Assembly: GCA_921293015.1 (NCBI GenBank)
Contig: OV121098.1
Coordinates: 14,421,016-14,485,015 of the forward strand
DNA from: Phorcus lineatus
Lineage: Eukaryota; Mollusca; Gastropoda; Trochida; Trochidae
Reading direction: 5' to 3'
Length of the DNA: 64,000 nucleotides
The translations under genes were made by a program, and so were the position numbers. Below are positions 34,355-45,465 of this stretch, one piece after another (within the stretch, counting starts at the first letter, position 1; each line of letters starts with the position of its first letter). The notes under the pieces are model-generated. The model worked only from the letters and a program-made list of their open reading frames with translations, did no database searches and had not been told where the DNA came from.

Positions 34355-35679
34355 CCAAGGATAATAACTTGAGTCTGACAATCATCAGTGACTTGACTTA
34401 ACTTTACAGTACTTCTTTAAGACAAAGTCATAAATATCCTTATTTCCTTTCACTTTAGCTAGCAGCATAAACTATTTTCTTTAAAACAACTCAAACAACC
34501 TCACTCTGAACAATCAATGCTTGAACTTGAACAAATATGAATTTACCTAATTCATAAAACAAAGTGGTATAAGCCCTTTAACCATTTTCACAATGCTTAT
34601 TACCTTTACTTCAAACCCTACAATACTTAAGAATTGCACTATCTATACTGTTACAAATATTTATCTGTACTATAAATATTGAGCAACAACCCATCGAATG
34701 GAACAATTGATCTGTAAATTATTGATAATGACCTTTAAAATAAACTTACTGAAACAAAACATTTAAAATTTATTTCAGAAAAAATAAAAGTTTGAATGGA
34801 ATTATTTTAATAAAATATATTCCTGTATTTATATAAAATGAAAAGAATAAACATGACTTGAGAAATTGACTGAATTTTAGCAAATAGCAAATAGCAAATA
34901 TTTATGAATGCTTTTTTTAAATCATCAATCAAGATAGCATTACTGAAATGTCAAGTTACCACATTCTTACATTAAAATATAAAACCATGTCAGAATCGAA
35001 ATATTTAAATAAAATATATTCCTACATGTATTTAATATGAAAACCATAAACATGACTTGCCAAAATAAATTGGAAAATATAACTTTATATTGACTGTACT
35101 TCAGCAATAGCAAACATTTTACGAATGCTTCTTTCCAAACCCTCAGTCAAGATAACAATACTAAAATGCCAAATTGCTAATTCCTATATTTCAAATACAC
35201 TAGATCTATTCCACAGTTATTCAAATATCAAACAATAACTATTAAGATGAAAACCTATGGAAATATTACTTTACTTTGCATAAAATAACCAAACATTCAT
35301 TTCGTCCGTGTCCGTAAACCATGGGCGCTGACATTTTGAAAAGGGACGTAACTCTTCTCAACATTGTGCCAAAGTAACAAAATACTTCAAAAGAACTAAT
35401 AAAATGATTTACTTCACTCTAAAATGTCTAAAGTACTTTATGAATAACCTAGAATATGTTTTCGTACAAATTCAAATATGAAAAACACTAATTCTGCAAA
35501 AACTGGACAAAACATGGAAATCGACATCGTGACCTGTCTTTACTGTGTGTCACGTTACGTCGCTACTTGGAAAAGGTTAATATTACAACATCAAACATTT
35601 TCCTGTACATGAAACCTAGCAAACATATACATGATAGTGTAATGGGGCATGGGAATGTGTTTTTGGTGCTTTGAACATA

Positions 35680-35766
35680 CCTGAATAAAAAGATGAAGAC
35701 GGATTAGTTTTCCTGATCGCTTTATACACATGAAAACACGCATCGAAACAGTGGAGTGCGCATGCG
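35680..35766 (-). promoter_or_regulatory. 87-bp promoter-like module, LTR-proximal copy (3' LTR)
   Basis: It starts about 90 nt into the LTR on the minus strand, a normal place for a TATA-driven LTR promoter. It ends TTATTCAG followed by GTATGT, a consensus 5' splice donor. The 5' LTR has the same pair at 42299-42385 and 43711-43797. Confidence 0.7.
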
Positions 35767-35855
35767 TATAGCAAAAGGGAAATAACTGCATCTGCATACC
35801 ACTAAAAGATATATTCACATTTGAAAATATTTAACGTAATTAAGCACCTTTTACA

Positions 35856-36400
35856 CTCACCCCGGGAAACTTAAATGTCGGCTCGACATTTACACTTTAA
35901 AACCTTTAAAGCTTAACACAACATCTTTCATCGCAACTTGATGAAACAATAACACGTCATTTTCAAACATGGCACATCATGAATTTGAAAATAGTCTTAC
36001 TTCTTGAAACTTACTTTCAACACATGGAACACTGATGGTAAAACCTATCCATTTAGGATGAATGATTGGAGACATTTCTTAAAGCTGAAAGGAATGTCTT
36101 ACAAGTTATCAACTATGTCTTCAGAGAAGACATACTATTCACCCTTCATTCCTGGTTGGCGAACAGTCCTTTAACTATCCGAGAGGTTGATCAGTCCTTG
36201 GACAGTTCCGGTTACTCTGTAACAAGTGGGATTGATACTTACTTGTGTTATTCACACAAGAATTCAGCAATTCATACACTTTACACCTTTCCTTACTTCC
36301 ATACTTCTGCTGAAGGTGCACTTAACTACTTCTTGATGCACAATTTGTAACAGATTTACCTATCTGCTACTTTTAGCACAATTTACAACTTAATCACTTT
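35856..36400 (-). other. Non-coding region between Gag-Pol stop and 3' LTR
   Basis: About 545 bp without a sense-strand ORF of note. An antisense 94-codon ORF (36066-36350) has no known domain. The segment next to the LTR reads TTTCCCGGGGTGAG on the minus strand, a weak polypurine tract. Confidence 0.6.
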
Positions 36401-39400
36401 TCACTGCTGCCTCACATCCATCACATTCATACTTGGGTCACTTGGGTGACCAAGTACATCATAGGTGAACTTCCGAGGTGGTCTGCTCACTCGCTTTGGT
36501 CGTTGTACAGTTGTTTCCTCTGCGTCTGTGTCGAACTCGTCTGCAGTTTCTGTACTCACTGAGTCATTTTCTGATTTTCCAGTTGTATCTGAACTTTCAG
36601 ACACATCATCGACTTCATCAGATACTGGTGACGGAACATCCTCTGGTTGTGATGCTGCCTCCACAACATCCTGTTTATCAGAGTCTTCATTCACAATTTC
36701 ACATAAGTCCTTTCTCGATTGATCTCTACTGTTATCACATGAGTCACTTCTCTTTTTGTCAATGTAGATCAAGGTGAAATCCTCATAAGAGTCACTGTCC
36801 GAAACAGCTTGAACTTCAGATTCTAGAGCAGCTTTCTTAAGTCCCTTTGCTTTGGTTGGTGTTCGAACACTCTTGTCGTCTTTTTCTGGTATAGTGAATA
36901 CACTGTCACATTGCAACAACATATTGCGATGAAGAATTCTCTTCTGTCCCTTCCCCTTTTCCGGCTTTACTTCATAGACAGGTGAATCTTCAAATTTCCT
37001 AGTGACAACATAGACTTGATCTTCCCAGTATGACCTCAATTTGCCTGGTCCTCCTCGTTCCTTCACATTTCTTACAAGAACACGGTCTCCAGGTACGAGA
37101 AGACTACTGCGGACATTCTTATCATACACTTCTTTCTGTCTCTGACGTGATTTTGATGAATGGTCTCTGGCATTACGATACGCTTGTTCCATTGCCTGTT
37201 TCCATTTTGATGCATATTCGGGCACAGATACATCTGCTGCGTGCTTGTCGATACCAAACATAAGATCCACTGGCAAACGAGGACTACGACCGAATACCAA
37301 GAAGAAAGGGGAATACCCTGTGCTTTCATTCTTCGTACAGTTGTACGCATGTACAACTTTATGAACATGGTCCTTCCAGTTTGACTTCTGATCTTTTCCT
37401 AGGGTGCGTAACATACCTAAAAGTGTCCTATTGAATCTCTCGGTCTGGCCATTTCCTTGCGGGTGATAAGGAGTAGTTCTTGAGGCTGTCACACCACTCA
37501 ACTTGTGTAACCGATTGAAGAGCTGGTTTTCAAATTCTCCTCCTCTGTCATGGTGGATTGTCCTGGGAAAACCAAATCTTGGAATGTATTCATTAAAGAT
37601 CTTGTCAGCTGCCGTTCGTGCTGATTTATTCCGGGTGGGATAAGCTTGGGCAAACCGTGTAAAATGGTCCATTACAACGAGAATGTATTCATATCCACCT
37701 TTGCTCTTCTCCAGATGTACAAAGTCTATACCCACAAGCTCAAATGGTTCTGTTGTCTCTATTGATTTCATTGGTGCACAAGTCTTGAGATGTGGCTTCT
37801 TGTCCTTCAGACATAAACATCTTTTTGTCACGTAAGTCTCTATGTCTTCATACATCTTAGGCCAGTAGAATCGTTCCCTTGCAAGGGAGACAACTCTCTC
37901 CGTTCCACAATGCCCCATCTTATTGTGAAGTTCTTCAAAAACCACCTTATGGTACATTGAGGGCAAGACGATCTGTTGACGCTCTTTCCCGTGTATACTT
38001 GTCACCCTGTACAAGACTTCATCTTCTCCAATCTTGAAATTCTTCCATTCACGTGCCAGCGCTTTGGTTCTTGCATTCTTCTTTCTTTCTTTCCATGACA
38101 TCCTCGTTCCAGATGACAGATGTTTCATGACTAGGCTGATTTCTGGATCAAGAAGCTGTTGTTCCCTCAGTTCTGCAGGACTTACCGGTATGTGAGAGTC
38201 TGATGATTCACCGGTTACTTGGGTTTCATCGTTATCTTCAATAACCTGAAATTCAGACTTAGAACTTTCAGACTTGCCTTCAGGGGTGAACTCTCTCTCA
38301 GCTGAGATGATATCTGATCTCTCAATGAAACATCTAGATACAGTGACATCATAGCCCACTTGAAGTTTATGTAAGTTGACAGAATCAAAGATACTTGACA
38401 CCAATTCAGGACTTGAGACTTCTGAACATTCTTTCATGTATCTTGAAATATCAAGTGGCATTCTTGATAACCCATCTGCATCACCATTCTTCTTGCCTGG
38501 TTTGTAGTGAATCTCAAAGTGAAAGTCTGCAAGATCAGCTACCCACCGAAGCCTTGTACCATCAAGCCTTGCAGTTGTCAGTATGTATGTTAGGGGGTTG
38601 TTGTCAGTATAAACCTGAATGTCTTTGGCGTAATACAGGAAGTCACGAAACCGATCTGTGATAGACCATTTCAAAGCCAAGAACTCAAGTTTGGTTGAAT
38701 GGTAGTTCTTCTCTGCGTTCGTCAATGTACGAGATCCATACGCAACAACTCCAAGCTTACCATCTTCTCTCTTTTGGTAAAGAACTGCCCCCAGCCCTTC
38801 ATGCGACGCATCTGTGTGTAAGATGAACTGCTGGTCAAATCTTGGATATATCAGTAGGGGTGATTCACAAAGATTGTTGATCAGATCCTCTAGTATCAAC
38901 TGGTGTTCCCTTCTCCAGGCCACTGGCTGACTTGAAGATGCTTGAACTTTCTTACTGCTTACTCTTTTACCCTTTTTCCTCATATCTTTAAACTTTTGGT
39001 CTACTTTCAAGAGATCAAACAGTGGTTTTGCTTTCTTGGAAAAGTTCATGATGTATTTTCTGTAATACCCCACAAAGCCCAACACCTTCCGAATGTCACC
39101 AACTGTTTTGATTTCTTGATCTTTCAGGGCTTGCACTGCTTTATAGTCTGCTGGGTCTACCTTGTATCCCTCTGAAGAAACAAGATGACCAAGATATCTG
39201 ACTTCTCTCCTGAACAGTTCACATTTCTGTGGTTTTAACTTTATGCCTTTCTCAATTAGTCTGTGCAGTACTTTCCTGATATCTTCCAGGTGTTTGTCAA
39301 AGTTGTCACTGTAGACAAGAATGTCGTCAAGGTAAGGTATGCACAGTTCGTCTCTTAGACCTTCGAGTGTCCTCTCCATGAATGCCTGGAATGCTCCTGG

Positions 39401-42094
39401 TGCTCCACTAAGTCCAAATGGTATTCTTACCCATTCATACAGCCCCCATGGAGTTGTGAAAGCTGTAAGTGGTTGACTTTTTTCTTCCATGTACCCTTGG
39501 TGGTACGCCTTCCCTTGATCCAAGACAGTGAACCATGACTTTCCACCTAGATTATTGAGAGCTTCCTGAATCCTTGGAATTGGCTGTTTCGTTGAAAGAG
39601 ATTTCTTATTTATCTCGCGATAATCAATGCACAGTCTTAAAGAACCATCCTTCTTGCGAACACACACCATTGCGCTTGAGTAAGGTGACTTACTTCTTCG
39701 AATCCAACCTCTGTGGAGCAAGTCCGCAAGGTAGGTCTTTACTTCAGTGTACAGTGGTCTCGGTACAGAGATATATCCTCTTTGTACTGGTGTAGGATCA
39801 ATCAACCTCACTTCCAATTCCAACTCTTCCGCCTCTCCAATCTCCCCATCTCTCGAGAAAGCAGCATTTTCTTCCCGAAGGAGCTGTCGAACTTTCTCCT
39901 TCTGGCCATGTGACAGCGGTGACATGTCAAGATCAACCGGGGGAAGCCAGTTGTCTGATTGTCCCATATCTTGAGTATTCTCCTTACTACCCTTTACTGG
40001 ACTTGTCTGGACCAAATCGTCTGGTATCGGCAGGACATTCTGGACTAGCTCCATTGTTCCTAACACTGTCTTCTTTGGAAGGGTGACATCTCTTGAACTA
40101 GTGTTTTCAATCATCAAGTTCACTTTACTTTTTCCAGGATGTACTGTCATCAGCGACTCGTGAACAACAATTCCTTCTGGCCATGAGTGTTCAATTAAAG
40201 GAGTGAAAATGGCAGCTTGTTTTTCGAGATTGCCGTCACTGACTAGGCACTGTACGGTACATTGCTGTCCTGAAAGAATCTCAAAATCCTTCCCAACCGT
40301 TGTGAGTTGTAGGCATGGATCATTCTTCTTGGTTCGAATCAACTTAACCACAGCCTGCGCCTTTCTTGTGGTTAACCCCTTTATTGACGTCTTCAGAGCC
40401 TTCTTCATAAGGTCACCCCCCGACTCTTCCTGCAAGTGTTCAATAACATTGTATCCAACTATTGGACACAGAAACTCATCTTCCTTGCTGACTAGAAATG
40501 GGACAATTGTTGATGGCAAATCTTGTCCAAGTTCCATCCTCAGGTCGACCCATCCTTCATATGGTATGTCATCACCACTTGCTGAAGTGACCGTCAGTTC
40601 CCCTTCAAAAAGTTCACTCAATGGTCTCAATTTCTTCTTAGGCATGTTTTCTCTGAGCCAGGACATGTGTAATATTGACACTTGAGCACCTGTGTCCCAT
40701 AACACTGTGACAGGAATGTTATTGAGAGTACACTTCATCTGACATCTGTTTCCGATCAATTTTGTCATGCATCGCTTCTGTTTACTGGTTAGCTGATGAA
40801 CAACTCCCATTAATTCTTTCAAATCCACCTGTTCAGTTGGCTTCTTCTGGGTCTCGTTTTGATCTTGACGGTGACGACACCCTGCCTTGAAGTGTTCACT
40901 ACTCCCACATCTCCAACAATGGAAACATGTGCTTCCTGTACCCTCTATCCTACATCTTGGACATCCTGGTGTGAACCTTTGTCTTTCAGGTGGCATCCTG
41001 AGATTGTCATTTCTTGTACCTGAAGAGGCTGTCGGTTTTGTGAGAAGTTCAGTCAACTTGGCCAACTGTTCTTTCATCTGACTTATCTCTGCCCCATGGT
41101 TACATGAACTTGACCTTTCTCCACAATCTACCTTGTCAACTTTCCCAACTTTCGTTTTCTGTTTGGTCTTTGACAATCTTTCAGTTTCTTGTGTAAATAT
41201 ACTGTTCATCTGTGAGATCAGTAATTCGTCCGTTACTCTGTGGTCTTTCAGGTAGGGTTTCAGTTCATGCCGAACACTATCAGAGATTAGTCCAGTTTCT
41301 AGACTGTGTAGGAACATCTGTTGAACAAGCTGAGGGTTATACTGTACTGGCGCATCATCCTCCTGCGAAGCAAATAGAACCTTCTGTTTGACGTCCAGTG
41401 CTCGAAGGAGAAAGTCTGGAGCATCTTCATTTGTACCTTGGCTCAAGGTGGTTAACTCTGAGTACAGTTCTGTAGGGGTTTTCTCCCTATAGTGAGACCT
41501 AATGATACTTCTCAAAACAGGAAGGCTACACTCTTTCTTGCATTCTAAGTAGCTTCTAAGTCGTGAACCAGGTTGGATGGCCTTTATTACCCCCTCAACA
41601 ACTTCTTGATCACTGTACCCTTTAACTTTCCCCGTATCAATCTGTCTGATCAAACTGTTAAAGTTTATACAGTTCTTACTGTCACCTATTTGTCCTGTTA
41701 TCTTAAAGTCTTTCCTCCACGCTGCAAGCTTGTCTGTGGTCATGTTCAGATTCTGTACTTGTGGTAATTCAGTCTCTTTATCGTTACCCTTAGACTGTCC
41801 ACTACTGCTACTGTCAATCACTTGGTGAACCACTTCTTCCTCCATAGTGTCCTTTCCTGATGTCCTTGACTCTATCTTCTTCAGGACATCGTTCAAGAGG
41901 GCCATAACTGTACCATCTTCTTCCCCTGCTGACTCACTAATGATGTTGTCGAGTGCCTTGATGGCGTCTATTCTTGAGAGCTTCTGGATGTCATCGCACT
42001 GGAACTTCATAGCAGTCAACACTTCTTTAAGATGGTCGTCATCGAGAAGATACACTCTGCCCCTAACACTGTAGATGAACTCTTGGTCCCCCAT
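36401..42094 (-). CDS. gag-pol: Gag-Pol polyprotein of the Ty3/gypsy retrotransposon (1,897 aa)
   Basis: One uninterrupted frame carries all functions for copying the element through RNA. Gag occupies about residues 1-420, with a CCHC zinc knuckle C393-x2-C396-x4-H401-x4-C406 preceded by three more cysteines (378, 381, 390). Protease has D467-T-G-A. Reverse transcriptase (about 760-980) has catalytic D859 and YLDD at 921-924. RNase H (about 1085-1210) has D1095, E1137, D1164 and D1205. Integrase has an HHCC-type finger (H1390, H1395, C1426, C1428) and the DDE core D1457, D1516, E1552 with exact D-35-E spacing. A GPY/F-like module lies at about 1665-1730. The last 160 residues are acidic and Ser-rich, ending in a basic [15 protein letters not shown] segment seen in other animal gypsy polyproteins. 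Gag and Pol are fused without a frameshift. The ATG lies 57 nt after the primer site. The YLDD box, domain order (PR-RT-RH-IN) and tRNA primer support Ty3/gypsy rather than BEL or Copia. No inactivating change is seen. Confidence 0.97.
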   Translation of the reverse strand: MGDQEFIYSVRGRVYLLDDDHLKEVLTAMKFQCDDIQKLSRIDAIKALDNIISESAGEEDGTVMALLNDVLKKIESRTSGKDTMEEEVVHQVIDSSSSGQSKGNDKETELPQVQNLNMTTDKLAAWRKDFKITGQIGDSKNCINFNSLIRQIDTGKVKGYSDQEVVEGVIKAIQPGSRLRSYLECKKECSLPVLRSIIRSHYREKTPTELYSELTTLSQGTNEDAPDFLLRALDVKQKVLFASQEDDAPVQYNPQLVQQMFLHSLETGLISDSVRHELKPYLKDHRVTDELLISQMNSIFTQETERLSKTKQKTKVGKVDKVDCGERSSSCNHGAEISQMKEQLAKLTELLTKPTASSGTRNDNLRMPPERQRFTPGCPRCRIEGTGSTCFHCWRCGSSEHFKAGCRHRQDQNETQKKPTEQVDLKELMGVVHQLTSKQKRCMTKLIGNRCQMKCTLNNIPVTVLWDTGAQVSILHMSWLRENMPKKKLRPLSELFEGELTVTSASGDDIPYEGWVDLRMELGQDLPSTIVPFLVSKEDEFLCPIVGYNVIEHLQEESGGDLMKKALKTSIKGLTTRKAQAVVKLIRTKKNDPCLQLTTVGKDFEILSGQQCTVQCLVSDGNLEKQAAIFTPLIEHSWPEGIVVHESLMTVHPGKSKVNLMIENTSSRDVTLPKKTVLGTMELVQNVLPIPDDLVQTSPVKGSKENTQDMGQSDNWLPPVDLDMSPLSHGQKEKVRQLLREENAAFSRDGEIGEAEELELEVRLIDPTPVQRGYISVPRPLYTEVKTYLADLLHRGWIRRSKSPYSSAMVCVRKKDGSLRLCIDYREINKKSLSTKQPIPRIQEALNNLGGKSWFTVLDQGKAYHQGYMEEKSQPLTAFTTPWGLYEWVRIPFGLSGAPGAFQAFMERTLEGLRDELCIPYLDDILVYSDNFDKHLEDIRKVLHRLIEKGIKLKPQKCELFRREVRYLGHLVSSEGYKVDPADYKAVQALKDQEIKTVGDIRKVLGFVGYYRKYIMNFSKKAKPLFDLLKVDQKFKDMRKKGKRVSSKKVQASSSQPVAWRREHQLILEDLINNLCESPLLIYPRFDQQFILHTDASHEGLGAVLYQKREDGKLGVVAYGSRTLTNAEKNYHSTKLEFLALKWSITDRFRDFLYYAKDIQVYTDNNPLTYILTTARLDGTRLRWVADLADFHFEIHYKPGKKNGDADGLSRMPLDISRYMKECSEVSSPELVSSIFDSVNLHKLQVGYDVTVSRCFIERSDIISAEREFTPEGKSESSKSEFQVIEDNDETQVTGESSDSHIPVSPAELREQQLLDPEISLVMKHLSSGTRMSWKERKKNARTKALAREWKNFKIGEDEVLYRVTSIHGKERQQIVLPSMYHKVVFEELHNKMGHCGTERVVSLARERFYWPKMYEDIETYVTKRCLCLKDKKPHLKTCAPMKSIETTEPFELVGIDFVHLEKSKGGYEYILVVMDHFTRFAQAYPTRNKSARTAADKIFNEYIPRFGFPRTIHHDRGGEFENQLFNRLHKLSGVTASRTTPYHPQGNGQTERFNRTLLGMLRTLGKDQKSNWKDHVHKVVHAYNCTKNESTGYSPFFLVFGRSPRLPVDLMFGIDKHAADVSVPEYASKWKQAMEQAYRNARDHSSKSRQRQKEVYDKNVRSSLLVPGDRVLVRNVKERGGPGKLRSYWEDQVYVVTRKFEDSPVYEVKPEKGKGQKRILHRNMLLQCDSVFTIPEKDDKSVRTPTKAKGLKKAALESEVQAVSDSDSYEDFTLIYIDKKRSDSCDNSRDQSRKDLCEIVNEDSDKQDVVEAASQPEDVPSPVSDEVDDVSESSDTTGKSENDSVSTETADEFDTDAEETTVQRPKRVSRPPRKFTYDVLGHPSDPSMNVMDVRQQ

Positions 42095-42151
42095 CGTAGC
42101 TTCTTAACAGTTCATTCCATATCCAACATCAGTACTTTTGGAGCAGCAATA

Positions 42152-42169
42152 ATCCCGGACGAGCCCCCA
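42152..42169 (-). other. Primer binding site for tRNA-Pro
   Basis: Minus strand TGGGGGCTCGTCCGGGAT lies three bases after the 5' LTR end. This is the 18-nt complement of the tRNA-Pro 3' end, best known as the primer site of murine leukaemia virus-type retroviruses. It identifies the priming tRNA and confirms the LTR boundary and orientation. Confidence 0.92.
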
Positions 42170-42172
42170 AAA

Positions 42173-43886
42173 TGTAACAGCTTCCTTATTCCTATTTTCT
42201 ATGTCTTGTCTGTTGTAATGTTTGTTTGGGTTATTCTGTCCTACTGAACCAGCAAAGCTGGCTTTGTGTGGTTGGATAATCATCACTCAGACTTGCATCC
42301 TGAATAAAAAGATGAAGACGGATTAGTTTTCCTGATCGCTTTATACACATGAAAACACGCATCGAAACAGTGGAGTGCGCATGCGCCAAGGATAATAACT
42401 TGAGTCTGACAATCATCAGTGACTTGACTTAACTTTACAGTACTTCTTTAAGACAAAGTCATAAATATCCTTATTTCCTTTCACTTTAGCTAGCAGCATA
42501 AACTATTTTCTTTAAAACAACTCAAACAACCTCACTCTGAACAATCAATGCTTGAACTTGAACAAATATGAATTTACCTAATTCATAAAACAAAGTGGTA
42601 TAAGCCCTTTAACCATTTTCACAATGCTTATTACCTTTACTTCAAACCCTACAATACTTAAGAATTGCACTATCTATACTGTTACAAATATTTATCTGTA
42701 CTATAAATATTGAGCAACAACCCATCGAATGGAACAATTGATCTGTAAATTATTGATAATGACCTTTAAAATAAACTTACTGAAACAAAACATTTAAAAT
42801 TTATTTCAGAAAAAATAAAAGTTTGAATGGAATTATTTTAATAAAATATATTCCTGTATTTATATAAAATGAAAAGAATAAACATGACTTGAGAAATTGA
42901 CTGAATTTTAGCAAATAGCAAATAGCAAATATTTATGAATGCTTTTTTTAAATCATCAATCAAGATAGCATTACTGAAATGTCAAGTTACCACATTCTTA
43001 CATTAAAATATAAAACCATGTCAGAATCGAAATATTTAAATAAAATATATTCCTACATGTATTTAATATGAAAACCATAAACATGACTTGCCAAAATAAA
43101 TTGGAAAATATAACTTTATATTGACTGTACTTCAGCAATAGCAAACATTTTACGAATGCTTCTTTCCAAACCCTCAGTCAAGATAACAATACTAAAATGC
43201 CAAATTGCTAATTCCTATATTTCAAATACACTAGATCTATTCCACAGTTATTCAAATATCAAACAATAACTATTAAGATGAAAACCTATGGAAATATTAC
43301 TTTACTTTGCATAAAATAACCAAACATTCATTTCGTCCGTGTCCGTAAACCATGGGCGCTGACATTTTGAAAAGGGACGTAACTCTTCTCAACATTGTGC
43401 CAAAGTAACAAAATACTTCAAAAGAACTAATAAAATGATTTACTTCACTCTAAAATGTCTAAAGTACTTTATGAATAACCTAGAATATGTTTTCGTACAA
43501 ATTCAAATATGAAAAACACTAATTCTGCAAAAACTGGACAAAACATGGAAATCGACATCGTGACCTGTCTTTACTGTGTGTCACGTTACGTCGCTACTTG
43601 GAAAAGGTTAATATTACAACATCAAACATTTTCCTGTACATGAAACCTAGCAAACATATACATGATAGTGTAATGGGGCATGGGAATGTGTTTTTGGTGC
43701 TTTGAACATACCTGAATAAAAAGATGAAGACGGATTAGTTTTCCTGATCGCTTTATACACATGAAAACACGCATCGAAACAGTGGAGTGCGCATGCGTAT
43801 AGCAAAAGGGAAATAACTGCATCTGCATACCACTAAAAGATATATTCACATTTGAAAATATTTAACGTAATTAAGCACCTTTTACA
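42173..43886 (-). repeat. 5' LTR of the Ty3/gypsy element (1,714 bp)
   Basis: Copy of 34142-35855. On the minus strand transcription would start in it and proceed through the primer site into Gag-Pol. It contains the 87-bp module at 43711-43797 (near the LTR start, ending in donor-like GTATGT) and at 42299-42385 (near the LTR end, acceptor-like). Confidence 0.93.
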
Positions 43887-43890
43887 GAAA
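43887..43890. repeat. Target-site duplication (right) of the LTR element: GAAA
   Basis: Matches 34138-34141 directly outside the opposite LTR. Confidence 0.65.
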
Positions 43891-44775
43891 CATGTTACTG
43901 AGTGTATCATTTTGGTATATTTAGACTTGACCACTTGATTAATAGGTGCGCACATTCAGTAAAAAAACATGACAATGAGAATGAAGCCATTCATATGCAG
44001 TGCCAGTTTTGAAAACCTTGCTTCAGCATTAAAGGGCATTGTTCATCCGCCTTATCATAAATAATGTTTAGATATATGTTGATATTCATTCAAATAGTGT
44101 ATTGTTATGATGTTTTAAAACCAATAAAATTACAGCACATTTTGTCATGTCATTCCCTCCCAAAAACCAACGTGGTGGTCCGGTTGTCGATATGACTGTC
44201 TCTTTAAGCAGGCAGTGGTAATGCAGAGGCTCCAAGACGCATGTTAATCTCTGCAATTGACTAACCCCTACCCCTCCCCCCCTCCAGTGTTATTCCAAAA
44301 GTATGTAAAAAGTGTTGGGGGCCATAAAGAGTCAGTTCCCCCAGCCCTTCCAGTCAGGCTTATTTGCTAATTGAATTTTACCTTGTGAGTATTATTTCAT
44401 GTCCTGTTTAAGCATAAGTACTGTATTTATATATTTTTTTTTTATAAATGTACAAGTCTCTCATTATTCTTTAGGAGTGGCAGTATTTTATAAAGAAATG
44501 TTTTATGTAAATTTACAGTTTATATGTGGTGAGACTCTAATAAACTGTCTGTCTGTCTGTCTCTGTCTGTACTTTTTGATTTTATAAATTTTTATGTGAT
44601 TGAATTCATACAATTCCTGGAACCTCTGAATAATCTGTTTAGATATATGTATTATGACAGACTTTAGCATGTTTATTTGCAGACTGATAGTAGCTGTGTC
44701 ACCAATATCCGGTACAGTATAGTGTGTTGAAAGCTGGGTCACTAGGTCATGGGAGATCAAGATTCTATTATTCTG
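43891..44775. other. Non-coding, presumably intron
   Basis: No gene recognised. A TGTC-type microsatellite is at 44546-44572 and T-rich tracts are near 44430. Confidence 0.4.
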
Positions 44776-45080
44776 GTGTAGCGAAATAGAGTATCTTGTT
44801 GGAGTCAAATATCACAAACTTTTTCAATGGTGTTATTTGATTGAGAAGTACAAAGACTCATGAAAAACAAAATTTTTAGGCTTGTTAGTTAAGAAAAGTG
44901 ATTTTGTATCAAAAACTGGACTATGTATCTTTATTGGCACTCCAATTAATCAAACATAATTTTTTAATTTAATCTATTGCGAACAATGAAATAGTTTTTG
45001 TTGGTAGTGTTTATTAGGTCAAGTTATTGATATACATGTAGATTGATCATGTGGTTCAATGTCTGCACGTATTAATTAAA
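44776..45080 (+). mobile_element. Degenerate member of the TTAA MITE family
   Basis: AGAGTATCTTGTTGGAGTCA AATATCACAAACTTTTTCAA TGGTGTTATTTGATTGAGAA GTAC follows the left part of the 26890 element. The remainder is very diverged and the right terminus is not identifiable. Confidence 0.55.
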
Positions 45081-45146
45081 GGCTTTTATTAATTGATTGA
45101 AAATGATGAAAGCTGTAGCACCTAGACATGGGGTTAGTTTGTATTC

Positions 45147-45200
45147 TAGGGCTCCAGATAATTATTTGGACTCAGGAGTATTTCGCCATACTACAAGTAT
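45147..45200 (+). mobile_element. Lone terminus of the 32157-33075 TIR element
   Basis: AGGGCTCCAGATAATTATTT GGACTCAGGAGTATTTCGCC matches both arms of that element. No second arm follows. Confidence 0.6.
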
Positions 45201-45239
45201 CTGTAATATAGTACTTATTCTGGCATTTCAAAGTCTGAA

Positions 45240-45320
45240 GGTTGTGTTGGTGATGTTTAAGGCCAGTCAGTGCCTACAAAGGTGTGGGTTCAAATCCCAC
45301 ATGTACCTGACCTGAACTTT
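45240..45320 (+). mobile_element. tRNA-like SINE relic (second family)
   Basis: CAAAGGTGTGGGTTCAAATC CCACATGTACCTGACCTGAA contains a B box GGTTCAAATCC. A related piece is at 55505-55590 (GAAGGTGTGGGTTTGAATCC TGCTTGGGACTTGACCTGG). No acceptor stem can be formed, so these are retroposon relics and not tRNA genes. Confidence 0.5.
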
Positions 45321-45465
45321 TGACTGATGAAGTTATCTTGTTACCAATATGTCTTGTACCGGTTATCCAACGTCATTAGAACACTTAACGAGGTTACCTT
45401 GTAATGGCTTCTGGCCTCTATTTGCTATCAAGACATGTTGCCAGCACATGTTTCTCTCCAGATGG

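Larger units (their letters stand above)
34142..35855 (-). repeat. 3' LTR of the Ty3/gypsy element (1,714 bp)
   Basis: Direct copy of 42173-43886 at offset 8,031. The boundaries follow from where the two copies diverge, and on the minus strand the LTR reads TGTAAAAGG...CTGTTACA (TG...CA). No mismatch was noticed in the stretches compared. It contains an 87-bp module twice (34268-34354 and 35680-35766). The rest is AT-rich without a meaningful ORF. Confidence 0.93.
34142..43886 (-). mobile_element. Intact Ty3/gypsy LTR retrotransposon, 9,745 bp
   Basis: Complete element on the minus strand: 5' LTR (42173-43886), tRNA-Pro primer binding site (42152-42169), a short leader, a single Gag-Pol ORF (42094-36401), about 545 nt of non-coding DNA, a modest purine-rich tract beside the 3' LTR (35856-35865), the 3' LTR (34142-35855) and flanking GAAA duplications. 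LTRs that look identical and an uninterrupted ORF mean the insertion is recent, and the copy is potentially active. No envelope-like ORF and no chromodomain are present. It has inserted into otherwise non-coding DNA. Confidence 0.95.

Noticed and set aside
36066-36350. 94-codon plus-strand ORF next to the retrotransposon's Gag-Pol
   Set aside because: Antisense to the element, no domain and no promoter or splice evidence. Considered as an accessory or envelope gene and dropped because it has no signal peptide or membrane segment and lies on the wrong strand.
40203-40685. 160-codon plus-strand ORF
   Set aside because: Shadow frame of Gag-Pol, no domain.
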